A stretch of 64,000 bases of DNA from Burkholderia metallica (lineage in GTDB: Bacteria > Pseudomonadota > Gammaproteobacteria > Burkholderiales > Burkholderiaceae), in the NCBI RefSeq assembly GCF_902832845.1, contig NZ_CADFDB010000011.1, positions 186,001 through 250,000 on the forward strand, read 5' to 3'. This document shows, in pieces, positions 35,952 to 43,872 of this stretch. Position 1 is the first letter of the stretch. Every line of letters begins with the position of its first letter. The translations under genes and the position numbers were made by a program. The notes under the pieces are model-generated. The model did not search any database and had not been told where the DNA came from. It worked only from the letters and a program-made list of their open reading frames with translations.

Positions 35952-37517
35952 CTACTGCTGCGCGAGCGGCGCAGCGACCGACGGTGCGGCGGCCGCGGGC
36001 GCGGCCGCACCGGATGCCGGCACGGGCGCCGGCGCCGCCATGTCGCCGTTCTCGCGCGCCATCTCCGACACATTCCAGCCGCCGCCGAGCGCCTTCACGA
36101 GCCCGACCGACGACGTCATCCGCTGGCCGGCGATCGTCGCGAGCTTCTGCTGCGCGGTGAAGGCGGTGGTCTGCGCGGTCAGCACGTTCAGGTACGCGAC
36201 CGTGCCGGCCTTGTACTGGTTCGTGACGATCGCGAGCGCATGCTCGGCGCTGTCGACGGCCTGCCGCTGCACGTCGATTTCCTGCGCCAGAATGCGTTGC
36301 GACGCGAGGTTGTCCTCGACGTCCTGGAACGCGGTGAGCACCGCGAGGCGGTACGCGGCGACGTCCTGGTCGTAGGTCGCGCGCGCGGCGTCGGTCTGCG
36401 CGGCGCGCAGCCCTGCGTCGAACAGCGTGGCCGCGAGTTGCGGGCCGACCGTCCAGAAGCGCGCCGGCAGCGTGAACAGCTGCGACCACACCGAGCTCTG
36501 GAAGCCGCCGCTCGCCGACAGCGTGAGGGTCGGGAAGAACGCGGAAATCGCGACGCCGATCTGCTCGTTCGCGGCCGCCGCGCGGCGCTCGGCCGCCGCG
36601 ACGTCGGGCCGGCGCTCGAGGATCGCGGACGGCACGTCGACCGGCGTGATCGGCGGCTCGGCCGTGAGCGGATTCGGCGGCAGCGAGAACGCCGACGCCG
36701 GTTGGCCGATCAGCGTCGCGATCGCATGCTCGTACTGCGCGCGCGCGACGCCGTTGTCGATCGATGCGGCCTGCGCGCTCTGCAGCTGCGTCTGCGCCTG
36801 GATCACGTCCGCGCGCGCGGCGACGCCCTGCGCGTACTGGTTCTGCGTGAGTTTCAGGGACTGTTCGTACGCTTTCACGGTGTCGTCGAGCAGCTTCTGC
36901 AGCGAGTCGGACGTGCGCAGCTGGAAATAGGTCTGCGCAAGCAGCGCCTGCTGCGACAGCCGCGCGTTCGCGAGGTCGGCCGCGGCGGCCGCCTCGCCGG
37001 CGCGCTGCGCGCCGACGGTGCGGCTCACCTTGCCCCACAGGTCGGGTTCCCAGCTCGCGTCGAGGCCGACGCTGTAGCTGTTGCTGATCGACGAACTGCC
37101 GCCGAAACTCGATGAAGATCCCGACGACACCGACGCGCGCGGCGTGCGGGCGCGTGAGCCCGATGCGGTCAGCCCGACGGTCGGGAAGTATGCGGCACGC
37201 GCCTCGGCCACGAGCGCACGCGCCTGCCGGTACGCGGCCGCCGATTGCGCGATGGTCTGGTTCGACGTGTTGAGCTTGTCGATCAGCGCATCGAGCTGCG
37301 GATCGTTGTAGACCGTCCACCACGGGCCGCGGTCGGTGCGGTCGGCGGGCTGCGCGACCTTCCAGCCGGCCGGCGCTTCCTTGTAGGCGGCGGGGATCGA
37401 CGTGTCGGGCCGGTGATAGTCGGGCCCGACGGCGCAGCCGGCGAGCAGCACGGCCGTCGCGACGGCGACGGCGGCGCTCAGCGGGCGAAAGGCGCGCGGG
37501 AAGGGGGCGTACGGCAT
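35952..37517 (-). CDS. NodT/OprM-type outer-membrane efflux lipoprotein
   Basis: 521 residues. The lipoprotein signal ends in LLAGC with lipidated Cys28, followed by AVGPDYHRPDTSIPAAY, the usual start of RND outer-membrane factors. The two OEP repeats are visible (ALIDKLNTSNQTIAQSAAAYRQARALVAEARAAYFPTVGL and the C-terminal ALAIVTNQYKAGTVAYLNVLTAQTTAF). It forms a trimeric channel for drug or organic compound export. The C-terminal tail is Ala/Pro-rich. No RND pump or membrane-fusion gene is adjacent. The nearest transporter is the DHA2 exporter at 38915, so the two may work together with an adaptor encoded elsewhere. Confidence 0.9.
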   Translation of the reverse strand: MPYAPFPRAFRPLSAAVAVATAVLLAGCAVGPDYHRPDTSIPAAYKEAPAGWKVAQPADRTDRGPWWTVYNDPQLDALIDKLNTSNQTIAQSAAAYRQARALVAEARAAYFPTVGLTASGSRARTPRASVSSGSSSSFGGSSSISNSYSVGLDASWEPDLWGKVSRTVGAQRAGEAAAAADLANARLSQQALLAQTYFQLRTSDSLQKLLDDTVKAYEQSLKLTQNQYAQGVAARADVIQAQTQLQSAQAASIDNGVARAQYEHAIATLIGQPASAFSLPPNPLTAEPPITPVDVPSAILERRPDVAAAERRAAAANEQIGVAISAFFPTLTLSASGGFQSSVWSQLFTLPARFWTVGPQLAATLFDAGLRAAQTDAARATYDQDVAAYRLAVLTAFQDVEDNLASQRILAQEIDVQRQAVDSAEHALAIVTNQYKAGTVAYLNVLTAQTTAFTAQQKLATIAGQRMTSSVGLVKALGGGWNVSEMARENGDMAAPAPVPASGAAAPAAAAPSVAAPLAQQ

Positions 37518-37786
37518 GGTGATATTCCTGTCTGGGCGGGACGTCCGGCGAGCGGCGTCGCGCGATGCGGTCGTCGTGCCGCTGGCGGACAAATGGTAAC
37601 TGACGGCGGGAAAGCTGCGCAGCCCCAAGGGTACGGTGCGCGGCGACAGGAATGTGTTACCGGCGCGGGCGGCCGGTTTACCGGGGATTACGACCTGGCG
37701 GGAAGACGGGCAGGCGACGCCGGCCGTACGGGGCACGGCCGGCGCTCAGCCGGCCGAGCGGTCGTGAAGGCGGCAGACGCGCGGCG

Positions 37787-38080
37787 TCAGTGGCAGCGCG
37801 CGGGCAGCGGGAGCGGTTCGGCGGCGGACCGCCATGTCGACGGCTCCGTCGCGGCCGGCTGGCCCGTGCGGCGCACGCCGTCTTTCGCGTTGCGCTGCCG
37901 GCGATGATCGAACCATGCGAACCCGATCGCCGCGAGCGAGCCGCCCGGCACCACCAGCATCGTCACGTACAGCGCGATCTTCCAGCCGCGGTGCGGCCCG
38001 GAAAACACATGATGAGCGGTATCGGTCAGGTTGCGGCGCAGCGCGCCGGCGGCATTTTTCAGGAACAGCATCGCGAACAT
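37787..38080 (-). CDS. Small single-span membrane protein of unknown function
   Basis: 97 residues from ATG at 38080, or 94 from ATG at 38071, which has GAGG at a better distance. I do not recognise the family. There is an amphipathic start MFAMLFLKNAAGALRRN, one membrane helix WKIALYVTMLVVPGGSLAAIGFAW, then a basic stretch FDHRRQRN and a Pro-rich tail. It is divergent from the MarR-type gene and upstream of the efflux lipoprotein gene on the same strand. It could be a real accessory gene or a chance frame; the clean helix and its position favour a real gene. Confidence 0.5.
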   Translation of the reverse strand: MFAMLFLKNAAGALRRNLTDTAHHVFSGPHRGWKIALYVTMLVVPGGSLAAIGFAWFDHRRQRNAKDGVRRTGQPAATEPSTWRSAAEPLPLPARCH

Positions 38081-38169
38081 CCTCGGGTGCCCGGCAGCGC
38101 GGGCGATTCGGTCAGAACATAGTCTCCGGCAGTGCAACATGCACGTCGTAACTGGTTGCCTTAAATAAT

Positions 38170-38199
38170 ATTGACTAAGCAATCATTTTTCAAGATACT
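38170..38199 (+). promoter_or_regulatory. Promoter of the MarR-type gene with an overlapping inverted repeat
   Basis: TTGACT at 38171-38176, a 17-base spacer and GATACT at 38194-38199 form a good sigma-70 promoter. The -35 box lies within a short inverted repeat ATTG-N6-CAAT (38170-38183), a plausible site for autorepression by the MarR protein. Confidence 0.6.
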
Positions 38200-38245
38200 G
38201 GGCGCGTTCAAATCCGAAACGCACTATTGCTGCGCGCGCAATCGC

Positions 38246-38737
38246 ATGACCGGCGGCCTCTACGATCCCGAGAACATCGAGCTGGAAAAGAGCCTCGGCT
38301 ACTACCTGTCGAAGGCGAAGCAGGCGCTCGTCGAGCGGATGGACCGTGCGCTCGAGCCGCTCGACCTCACCGCGCAGCAGATCGGCGTGATCCTGCTGCT
38401 GTCGCGCGGCTATGCGCGCACGCCGTTCGAGCTGTCCCGCAAGATGTCGTACGACAGCGGTTCGATGACGCGGATGCTCGACCGGCTCGAACGCAAGGGG
38501 CTCGTCGCCCGTTCGCGCAGCGAGCAGGATCGCCGAATGATCGAGCTGACGCTGACCGAGCGCGGCGCCGAAGCTGCGCGGGCGTTGCCGTCGCTGATCG
38601 CGACCGCGCTCAACGCGCAGCTCGACGGGTTCTCGGCCGACGAGCTCGCGACGCTCACCGGTCTGCTGCAGCGCTTCATCGCCAACGGGCCCGGCCCGGC
38701 CGGCTGCCCGGCACCCGACGACGAAGCGGGCGGCTGA
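38246..38737 (+). CDS. MarR family transcriptional regulator
   Basis: 163 residues from ATG at 38246 (MTGGLYDPENIELEKSLGYYLSKAKQALVERMD). An upstream TTG frame overlaps the promoter and is unlikely. The winged helix includes LTAQQIGVILLLSRGYARTPFELSRKMSYDSGSMTRMLDRLERKGLVARSRSEQDRRMIELTLTERG. It lies just upstream of a DHA2 exporter gene with a palindrome in between, the typical layout of a repressor of drug efflux such as EmrR. It is likely released by a phenolic or drug ligand. Confidence 0.9.
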   Translation: MTGGLYDPENIELEKSLGYYLSKAKQALVERMDRALEPLDLTAQQIGVILLLSRGYARTPFELSRKMSYDSGSMTRMLDRLERKGLVARSRSEQDRRMIELTLTERGAEAARALPSLIATALNAQLDGFSADELATLTGLLQRFIANGPGPAGCPAPDDEAGG

Positions 38738-38763
38738 CGTGCGCGGCGGCCCGATGTCTAGGT

Positions 38764-38777
38764 TAAGCACTCGCTTA
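38764..38777. promoter_or_regulatory. Operator candidate between marR-type and exporter genes
   Basis: Perfect inverted repeat TAAGC-ACTC-GCTTA in the 177 bases between the MarR-type gene and the exporter gene. The element TAAGC also occurs in the MarR promoter (38176-38180), suggesting one regulator for both sites. Confidence 0.45.
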
Positions 38778-38914
38778 TTTGTCTGTCTGGGCAGAAGATG
38801 ACCGTGCACGCGCTCTCCGTTTCCCTTTATCCGTTCCACCCGGCCGGGTTGCGCTGCGGCGCACACCCGTGCGTTGTGCCGGCGCGCCGCGCGCGCCGCG
38901 TCTAGGAGATTCCG

Positions 38915-40477
38915 ATGTCCGCCACCCCGGCATCCGCCGCCTCCCCTGCCGCCGAGCCCGCGCCGCTGTCCGGCGGCGCACTCGCGCTGCTCACCGTCGG
39001 GCTCGCGCTCGGCACGTTCATGGAAGTGCTCGATACGTCGATCGCGAACGTCGCGGTGCCGACCATTTCGGGCAGCCTCGGCGTCGCGACGAGCGAAGGC
39101 ACCTGGGTGATCTCGTCGTACTCGGTCGCGTCCGCGATCGCCGTGCCGCTCACCGGCTGGCTCGCGCGGCGGGTCGGCGAGGTGCGCCTGTTCACGCTGT
39201 CGGTGCTCGCGTTCACGATCGCGTCGGCGCTGTGCGGCCTCGCGACCAACTTCGAGACGCTGATCGCGTTCCGGCTGCTGCAGGGCCTCGTGTCGGGGCC
39301 GATGGTGCCGCTGTCGCAGACGATCCTGATGCGCAGCTATCCACCCGCGAAGCGCGGGCTCGCGCTGGGGCTATGGGCGATGACGGTGATCGTCGCGCCG
39401 ATCTTCGGCCCGCTGCTGGGCGGCTGGATCAGCGACAACTACACGTGGCCGTGGATCTTCTACATCAACCTGCCGATCGGCATCTTCTCTGCGACCTGCG
39501 CGTATTTCCTGCTGCGCGGCCGCGAGACGAAGACGACGAAGCAGCGGATCGACGCGATCGGCCTCGCGCTGCTCGTGATCGGCGTGTCGTGCCTGCAGAT
39601 GATGCTCGATCTCGGCAAGGACCGCGACTGGTTCAACTCGTCGTTCATCGTCGCGCTGGCGCTGATCGCGGTCGTGTCGCTCGCGTTCATGCTCGTGTGG
39701 GAGGCCACCGAGAAGGACCCGGTGGTCGACCTGTCGCTCTTCAAGGACCGCAACTTCGCGCTCGGCGCGATGATCATCTCGTTCGGCTTCATGGCGTTCT
39801 TCGGCTCGGTCGTGATCTTCCCGCTGTGGCTGCAGACGGTGATGGGCTACACGGCCGGCAAGGCCGGCCTCGCGACCGCGCCGGTCGGGCTGCTCGCGCT
39901 CGTGCTGTCGCCGCTGATCGGCCGCAACATGCACCGGCTCGACCTGCGGATGGTCGCGAGCTTCGCGTTCATCGTGTTCGCCGGCGTGTCGATCTGGAAT
40001 TCGACGTTCACGCTCGACGTGCCGTTCAACCACGTGATCCTGCCGCGACTCGTACAGGGGATCGGCGTCGCATGCTTCTTCGTGCCGATGACGACGATCA
40101 CGCTGTCGAGCATCCCGGACGAGCGGCTCGCGAGCGCGTCCGGGCTGTCGAACTTCCTGCGCACGCTGTCGGGCGCGATCGGCACCGCGGCCAGCTCGAC
40201 GTTCTGGGAGAACGACGCGATCTACCATCACGCGCGGCTGTCGGAATCGGTGAGCGTGTATGCGCAGGGCACGACCGACTACCAGGGCGCGCTGTCGCAG
40301 CTCGGCATCGTCGGCCAGACGGCCAATGCGCAGCTCAACCAGCTCGTCACGCAGCAGGGCTTCATGATGGCGACCAACGACTTCTTCCTGCTGTCGGCAT
40401 TCATGTTCGGCGCGCTCGCGGCGCTCGTGTGGATCACGAAGCCGAGGAAGGGCGCGGGGCCGGCGATGGGACATTGA
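38915..40477 (+). CDS. DHA2 family multidrug efflux transporter (EmrB/QacA type)
   Basis: 520 residues with TAGGAG upstream of the ATG. Fourteen hydrophobic segments are expected for DHA2. Motifs include LDTSIANVAVPTISGSLG (motif D1), WLARRVGEVRLFTLSVLAFTIASALCG (motif A) and LGLWAMTVIVAPIFGPLLGGWI (motif C), all hallmarks of proton-driven drug exporters. Also present are RLLQGLVSGPMVPLSQ and the C-terminal ASSTFWENDAIYHHARL segment of EmrB-like pumps. EmrB normally works with EmrA and an outer-membrane channel. A NodT-type channel is close by but no EmrA is in the window. Confidence 0.92.
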   Translation: MSATPASAASPAAEPAPLSGGALALLTVGLALGTFMEVLDTSIANVAVPTISGSLGVATSEGTWVISSYSVASAIAVPLTGWLARRVGEVRLFTLSVLAFTIASALCGLATNFETLIAFRLLQGLVSGPMVPLSQTILMRSYPPAKRGLALGLWAMTVIVAPIFGPLLGGWISDNYTWPWIFYINLPIGIFSATCAYFLLRGRETKTTKQRIDAIGLALLVIGVSCLQMMLDLGKDRDWFNSSFIVALALIAVVSLAFMLVWEATEKDPVVDLSLFKDRNFALGAMIISFGFMAFFGSVVIFPLWLQTVMGYTAGKAGLATAPVGLLALVLSPLIGRNMHRLDLRMVASFAFIVFAGVSIWNSTFTLDVPFNHVILPRLVQGIGVACFFVPMTTITLSSIPDERLASASGLSNFLRTLSGAIGTAASSTFWENDAIYHHARLSESVSVYAQGTTDYQGALSQLGIVGQTANAQLNQLVTQQGFMMATNDFFLLSAFMFGALAALVWITKPRKGAGPAMGH

Positions 40478-40518
40478 GCACGCGCGGCGACGTGTCCTGC
40501 GCGTCGCGGACTGTCGGG

Positions 40519-40683
40519 GCGGCCAAGGCTGGCAAGCCGCTGGTCAAGGTGGTACCGATCGATGCGCCCGAAGTCGCTGCGCCGTCCCGGATCGGCTTCA
40601 TGAAGGGGCAGATTCGGGTCCCGGACGACTTCGACACGATGGGGGACGATGCCGTCCGGAAGCTGTTCGAGGGTGACGCGTGA
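40519..40683 (+). pseudogene. Truncated Phd/YefM-type antitoxin relic
   Basis: The frame AAKAGKPLVKVVPIDAPEVAAPSRIGFMKGQIRVPDDFDTMGDDAVRKLFEGDA matches the C-terminal half of antitoxins of the prevent-host-death type that pair with PIN toxins. The N-terminal DNA-binding half is absent: upstream sequence runs directly into the end of the exporter gene with no start codon in a sensible place. Its stop overlaps a toxin-like GTG by four bases, as in intact modules. The call is from pattern recognition. Confidence 0.7.
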
Positions 40684-40759
40684 AACTGTTGCTCGACACC
40701 CACTGGTCACGCACGACCTGACCGTTGCCCGGTACCCGGGGCCGGTCCAGCACGTCTGA
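40680..40759 (+). pseudogene. PIN-domain toxin relic with a large internal deletion
   Basis: GTG at 40680 reads MKLLLDTHW, the start of VapC-like PIN toxins of this group (usually MKLLLDTHALLW). A different frame from 40703 reads LVTHDLTVARYPGPVQHV and stops at 40757-40759, which resembles the end of such a toxin (LVTHDRQIARY). Roughly 100 residues between are missing and the frame is shifted. It cannot be functional. Confidence 0.65.
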
Positions 40760-40778
40760 TCGTCGGGTAGCGCAGCCG

Positions 40779-41705
40779 TCACTCCCGCGCGCGCAATCCG
40801 CCGAACGCCAGATCGTCGACGGGCGCGACCGGCAGCGTCGCCCGCGCCACGTCGAGCCACGCCCGCGCCGCGTGCGACAGATACCCCTTCTTCAGCCAGC
40901 CGAGCGCGATCGCCCACGTGATCTCCGGCTCGACGATCGGCCGGCACGTGAACTGGCCCGCGTCGAGCCGCCGGCAATACGGCTCGGGAAGCAGCGCGAT
41001 GCCGACGCCCGCATGCACGAGCGCGGCCATGAAATCCCAGTGGCCGCTGCGGCTCACGATCGACGGCGTAAAGCCGACCTGCCGGCATGCGTCGAGCACC
41101 GCGTCGTGCAGCGCGAGACTTTCCGCGTAGAACACGAACGACTCGCGCGCGAGATCCGCGAGCGGCACGGCCGCATGCTCCTCCCAGCGCGACTCGCGCG
41201 GCGCGACGAGCCACAGCGGCGCGCGCACCATCGGCAGCCGCTCGAAGGTGCCGGGGTCGACCGGCTCCAGCAGCCCGCCCAGCTCCAGCTCGCCCGACAT
41301 CAGCGCGGCCTCGATCATCCGCGCGCCCTGCTCGAACAGCTTCAGCTCGATGTTCGGATAGCGCTGCTTGTAGGCGGCGATGATCGGCGTGAACAGCGAG
41401 CCGCCGAGCGGCGGGATCCCGATCGTCAGCTCGCCGCGCCCGAGCGTGCCGAGATCGTTCAGCTCCGACTGCAGCTGCGCCTGCGCGGCGAGCACGTCCT
41501 GACCGCGCTGGAACACGATCCGCCCGGCGTCGGTCAGCACCATCTGCCGGCCGTCGCGCAGCAGCAGCGGCGAACCGATCTCGTCCTCCAGCGCCTTCAC
41601 CATCTTGCTGATGGTCGGCTGGGTCACGAACAGTTTGTCGGCGGCCGCCGTGAAGCTCTGCTGGCGGACCACCTCGACGAAGTACCGCAGTGCGCGCAAT
41701 TCCAT
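40779..41705 (-). CDS. LysR family regulator of the cidA/lrgB operon (CidR-like)
   Basis: 308 residues from ATG at 41705 (MELRALRYFVEVVRQQSFTAAADKLFVTQPTISKMVKALEDEIG). The N-terminal helix-turn-helix and a LysR substrate domain (ELTIGIPPLGGSLFTPIIAAYKQRYPNIELKLFEQGA) are present. It is divergent from cidA with inverted repeats in the gap, the arrangement of cidR-cidAB. In Staphylococcus and Bacillus, CidR-type regulators respond to acetate or pyruvate overflow; whether that applies here is not known. Confidence 0.9.
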   Translation of the reverse strand: MELRALRYFVEVVRQQSFTAAADKLFVTQPTISKMVKALEDEIGSPLLLRDGRQMVLTDAGRIVFQRGQDVLAAQAQLQSELNDLGTLGRGELTIGIPPLGGSLFTPIIAAYKQRYPNIELKLFEQGARMIEAALMSGELELGGLLEPVDPGTFERLPMVRAPLWLVAPRESRWEEHAAVPLADLARESFVFYAESLALHDAVLDACRQVGFTPSIVSRSGHWDFMAALVHAGVGIALLPEPYCRRLDAGQFTCRPIVEPEITWAIALGWLKKGYLSHAARAWLDVARATLPVAPVDDLAFGGLRARE

Positions 41706-41743
41706 CGATGACTCCCCAAAGTGGTGCGGCGATCCCAAAGCGA

Positions 41744-41810
41744 ATTCCTAAATGGAATGATAAGGATAGAGACAAGTCATTTTATTTATGGTTAGGGGAA
41801 ACCCTATACT
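41744..41810 (+). promoter_or_regulatory. cidA promoter region with two inverted repeats
   Basis: A -10 hexamer TATACT at 41805-41810 has only a weak -35 (TTATTT at 41782-41787, 17-base spacer), as expected for an activator-dependent promoter. The inverted repeat ATTCC-TAAAT-GGAAT (41744-41758) and TAGGG-GAAA-CCCTA (41793-41806, overlapping the -10) are candidate sites for the divergent LysR protein. Confidence 0.55.
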
Positions 41811-41846
41811 CACACCATCAACGGAATCATCCGCAGGGAGCCCGCC

Positions 41847-42323
41847 ATGACCAAGCCGACCGCCGCACTCGCCAACCGCCCCGCCGCATCGGGCGGCATC
41901 GCACGCACGGGCCGGATCGTGCTGCAGGCCGCCGCGCTCGGCGCGCTGTGGATGGCGGTCGACTGGGCCGTGCGCAAGGTCGGGCTGCCGATCCCGTCCG
42001 GCGTGATCGGCCTCGCGGTACTGCTCGTGCTGCTGTTCTCGGGCCGCGTCGCACCCGCGTGGGTGAAGGACGGCGCGAACTGGCTGCTGTCCGACATGCT
42101 GCTGTTCTTCGTGCCGGCCGCCGTCGCGGCCGTGCAGTACGGCGGACTGTTCCGCGAGGACGGCTGGCGCATCGCGCTGGTGATGCTCGCCGGTACCGCG
42201 TTCGTGATGGTCGCGGTGGCCGTCGCGGTCGATCTCGCCGCGAAGCTCGAGCGCCGGCTCGCCGCGCAGCGCGTGTTCGCCGAACGCCGCCGCGCACGGC
42301 TGAGCGCCGTGTCCGCGCACTGA
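41847..42323 (+). CDS. cidA: CidA/LrgA family holin-like protein
   Basis: 158 residues with GCAGGGA upstream. Four hydrophobic segments, including VLQAAALGALWMAVDWAV, IPSGVIGLAVLLVLLFSG and WLLSDMLLFFVPAAVAAVQY, carry the LrgA signature (LPIPSGVIGL). A basic C-terminal tail follows. These proteins sit in the inner membrane. They were first tied to murein hydrolase export and cell death, and later also to pyruvate and organic acid transport with the LrgB partner. It is followed 13 bases later by lrgB. Confidence 0.9.
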   Translation: MTKPTAALANRPAASGGIARTGRIVLQAAALGALWMAVDWAVRKVGLPIPSGVIGLAVLLVLLFSGRVAPAWVKDGANWLLSDMLLFFVPAAVAAVQYGGLFREDGWRIALVMLAGTAFVMVAVAVAVDLAAKLERRLAAQRVFAERRRARLSAVSAH

Positions 42324-42336
42324 GCCGGAGCCCGCG

Positions 42337-43059
42337 ATGCTGGCCGCATTGTCGAACCTGTCCGCCGAAAACGCGAACACCGCGATCTCGTTCGGCTGCT
42401 TCGTGCTGACGGTCGCACTGTATTTCGCGTCGAAGCGGCTCTACGCGTTCAAGAAGACGCTGCTGTTCTCGCCGCTCGTGTTCGTGCCGGGCGTGCTGGT
42501 GCTGCTCGTGCTGCTGACCGGCATCCCGTATTCGGTCTACTTCCACGACACGCGCTGGCTGATGTGGCTGCTCGGCCCGGCGACGATCGCGTTCGCGGTG
42601 CCGATCTACGACTATCGCGACCTGATCCGCCGCCACTGGCTGTCGCTGTCGGTGGGCGTCGCGGTCGGGATCGGCGCGGGCGTGTGCGGGTCGCTGCTGC
42701 TCGCGAAGCTGCTGCATCTGTCGCCCGAGCTGCAGCGCTCGCTGATGACGCGCTCGGTGTCGACGCCGTTCGCGCTCGCCGTGTCGGACAAGATCCACGC
42801 GCCGAAGGATCTCACCGCGCTGTTCGTGATCGCGACCGGCATCTGCGGGATGCTGCTCGGCGAACTGGTGCTCGCGCTGGTGCCGCTGCGCACGCGGCTC
42901 GCGCGCGGTGCGCTGTTCGGCGCGGCCGCCCACGGCGTGGGCACGGCGAAGGCGCGCGAGATCGGCAGCGAGGAAGGTGTCGTGTCGAGCCTCACGATGA
43001 TGATCGCGGGCGTCGCGATGGTGCTGATCGCGCCGCTGCTCACGCTGTTGCCGATCTGA
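42337..43059 (+). CDS. lrgB: LrgB/CidB family inner-membrane protein
   Basis: 240 residues, typical LrgB length, with CCGGAG upstream of the ATG. Multiple hydrophobic segments carry the LrgB motif KSVSTPFALAVS-like TRSVSTPFALAVSDKIHAPKDLTALFVIATGICG and the C-terminal GAAAHGVGTAKAREIGSEEGVVSSLTMMIAGV. It acts as the partner of CidA in the same operon. Confidence 0.92.
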   Translation: MLAALSNLSAENANTAISFGCFVLTVALYFASKRLYAFKKTLLFSPLVFVPGVLVLLVLLTGIPYSVYFHDTRWLMWLLGPATIAFAVPIYDYRDLIRRHWLSLSVGVAVGIGAGVCGSLLLAKLLHLSPELQRSLMTRSVSTPFALAVSDKIHAPKDLTALFVIATGICGMLLGELVLALVPLRTRLARGALFGAAAHGVGTAKAREIGSEEGVVSSLTMMIAGVAMVLIAPLLTLLPI

Positions 43060-43346
43060 CCGCGCGGCCGGCACGAAGCGAACGTGCCGCCCGCGATCGG
43101 CGCGGCCCGCTCCGCGCGGCGGCAACGGCGCCGCCTCCCGTCCGCGCCCGCTCCGCCCGTTCCCGCCTGCCCGGCGGCCTTTGCGCACCCGGCATGACCG
43201 CCCGCCCCCGCCCCACTAACCTGCATCGGGCCGACACCCGGCCGACAATCGGCTGAGATAGCCGCAAATCCCCCCTCTTTTCCGCCCATCGGGCTCGGCC
43301 CGGATGCCGAACAATGCATGCTACGAGACATCACGCACGCATTCAC

Positions 43347-43850
43347 ATGGCCTCCACGACCGCAAACCCGCCCGCCGACAAGCCGGCTTCGTCCGGCAAG
43401 TTCAAGCGCATCGCGCTCCTCGCCGTCATCGCGCTGGGCGCGGCCGCCGCTGCCGCCGGCGGCATGTACGTGTTTCTGAGCAAGGCGGGCGTCGGCCATG
43501 CGAGCGCGCCCGCCGAGCCGGCGCCGCTTGCCGCGCCGGTGTTTTTCCCGCTCGACCCGCTGACCGTGAACCTGCAGTCGGACGACGGCGCGCAGCACTA
43601 CCTGCGCGTCGGCCTGTCGCTGAAGCTCACCGACCCGAAGGCGCAGGAGCAACTGACCGCGCGGATGCCGGAGATCCGCAGCCGGATCCTGCTCGCGCTG
43701 TCGAACAAGCATCCCGAGGATCTCGCGACGCCGGACGGCAAACGTTCGCTCGCGAAGGAACTGCGGGAGCTGATCGAACAGCCGACGCAGCCGGGCAACC
43801 AGCGCGCGAAGGTCGACGACGTGCTGTTCACCGAGTTCGTCGTCCAGTAA
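43347..43850 (+). CDS. fliL: Flagellar basal body-associated protein FliL
   Basis: 167 residues from ATG at 43347 (MASTTANPPADKPASSGKFKRIALLAVIALG); an in-frame ATG at 43314 is less likely. One N-terminal membrane helix precedes a periplasmic FliL domain (FFPLDPLTVNLQSDDGAQHYLRVGLSLKLTDP, KVDDVLFTEFVVQ). It surrounds the stator in the membrane and supports motility. It is the first gene of the fliLMNOPQR operon, a known order in proteobacteria. Confidence 0.94.
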   Translation: MASTTANPPADKPASSGKFKRIALLAVIALGAAAAAAGGMYVFLSKAGVGHASAPAEPAPLAAPVFFPLDPLTVNLQSDDGAQHYLRVGLSLKLTDPKAQEQLTARMPEIRSRILLALSNKHPEDLATPDGKRSLAKELRELIEQPTQPGNQRAKVDDVLFTEFVVQ

Positions 43851-43872
43851 CGCGGCCGAGAAAGGAGCGCGT

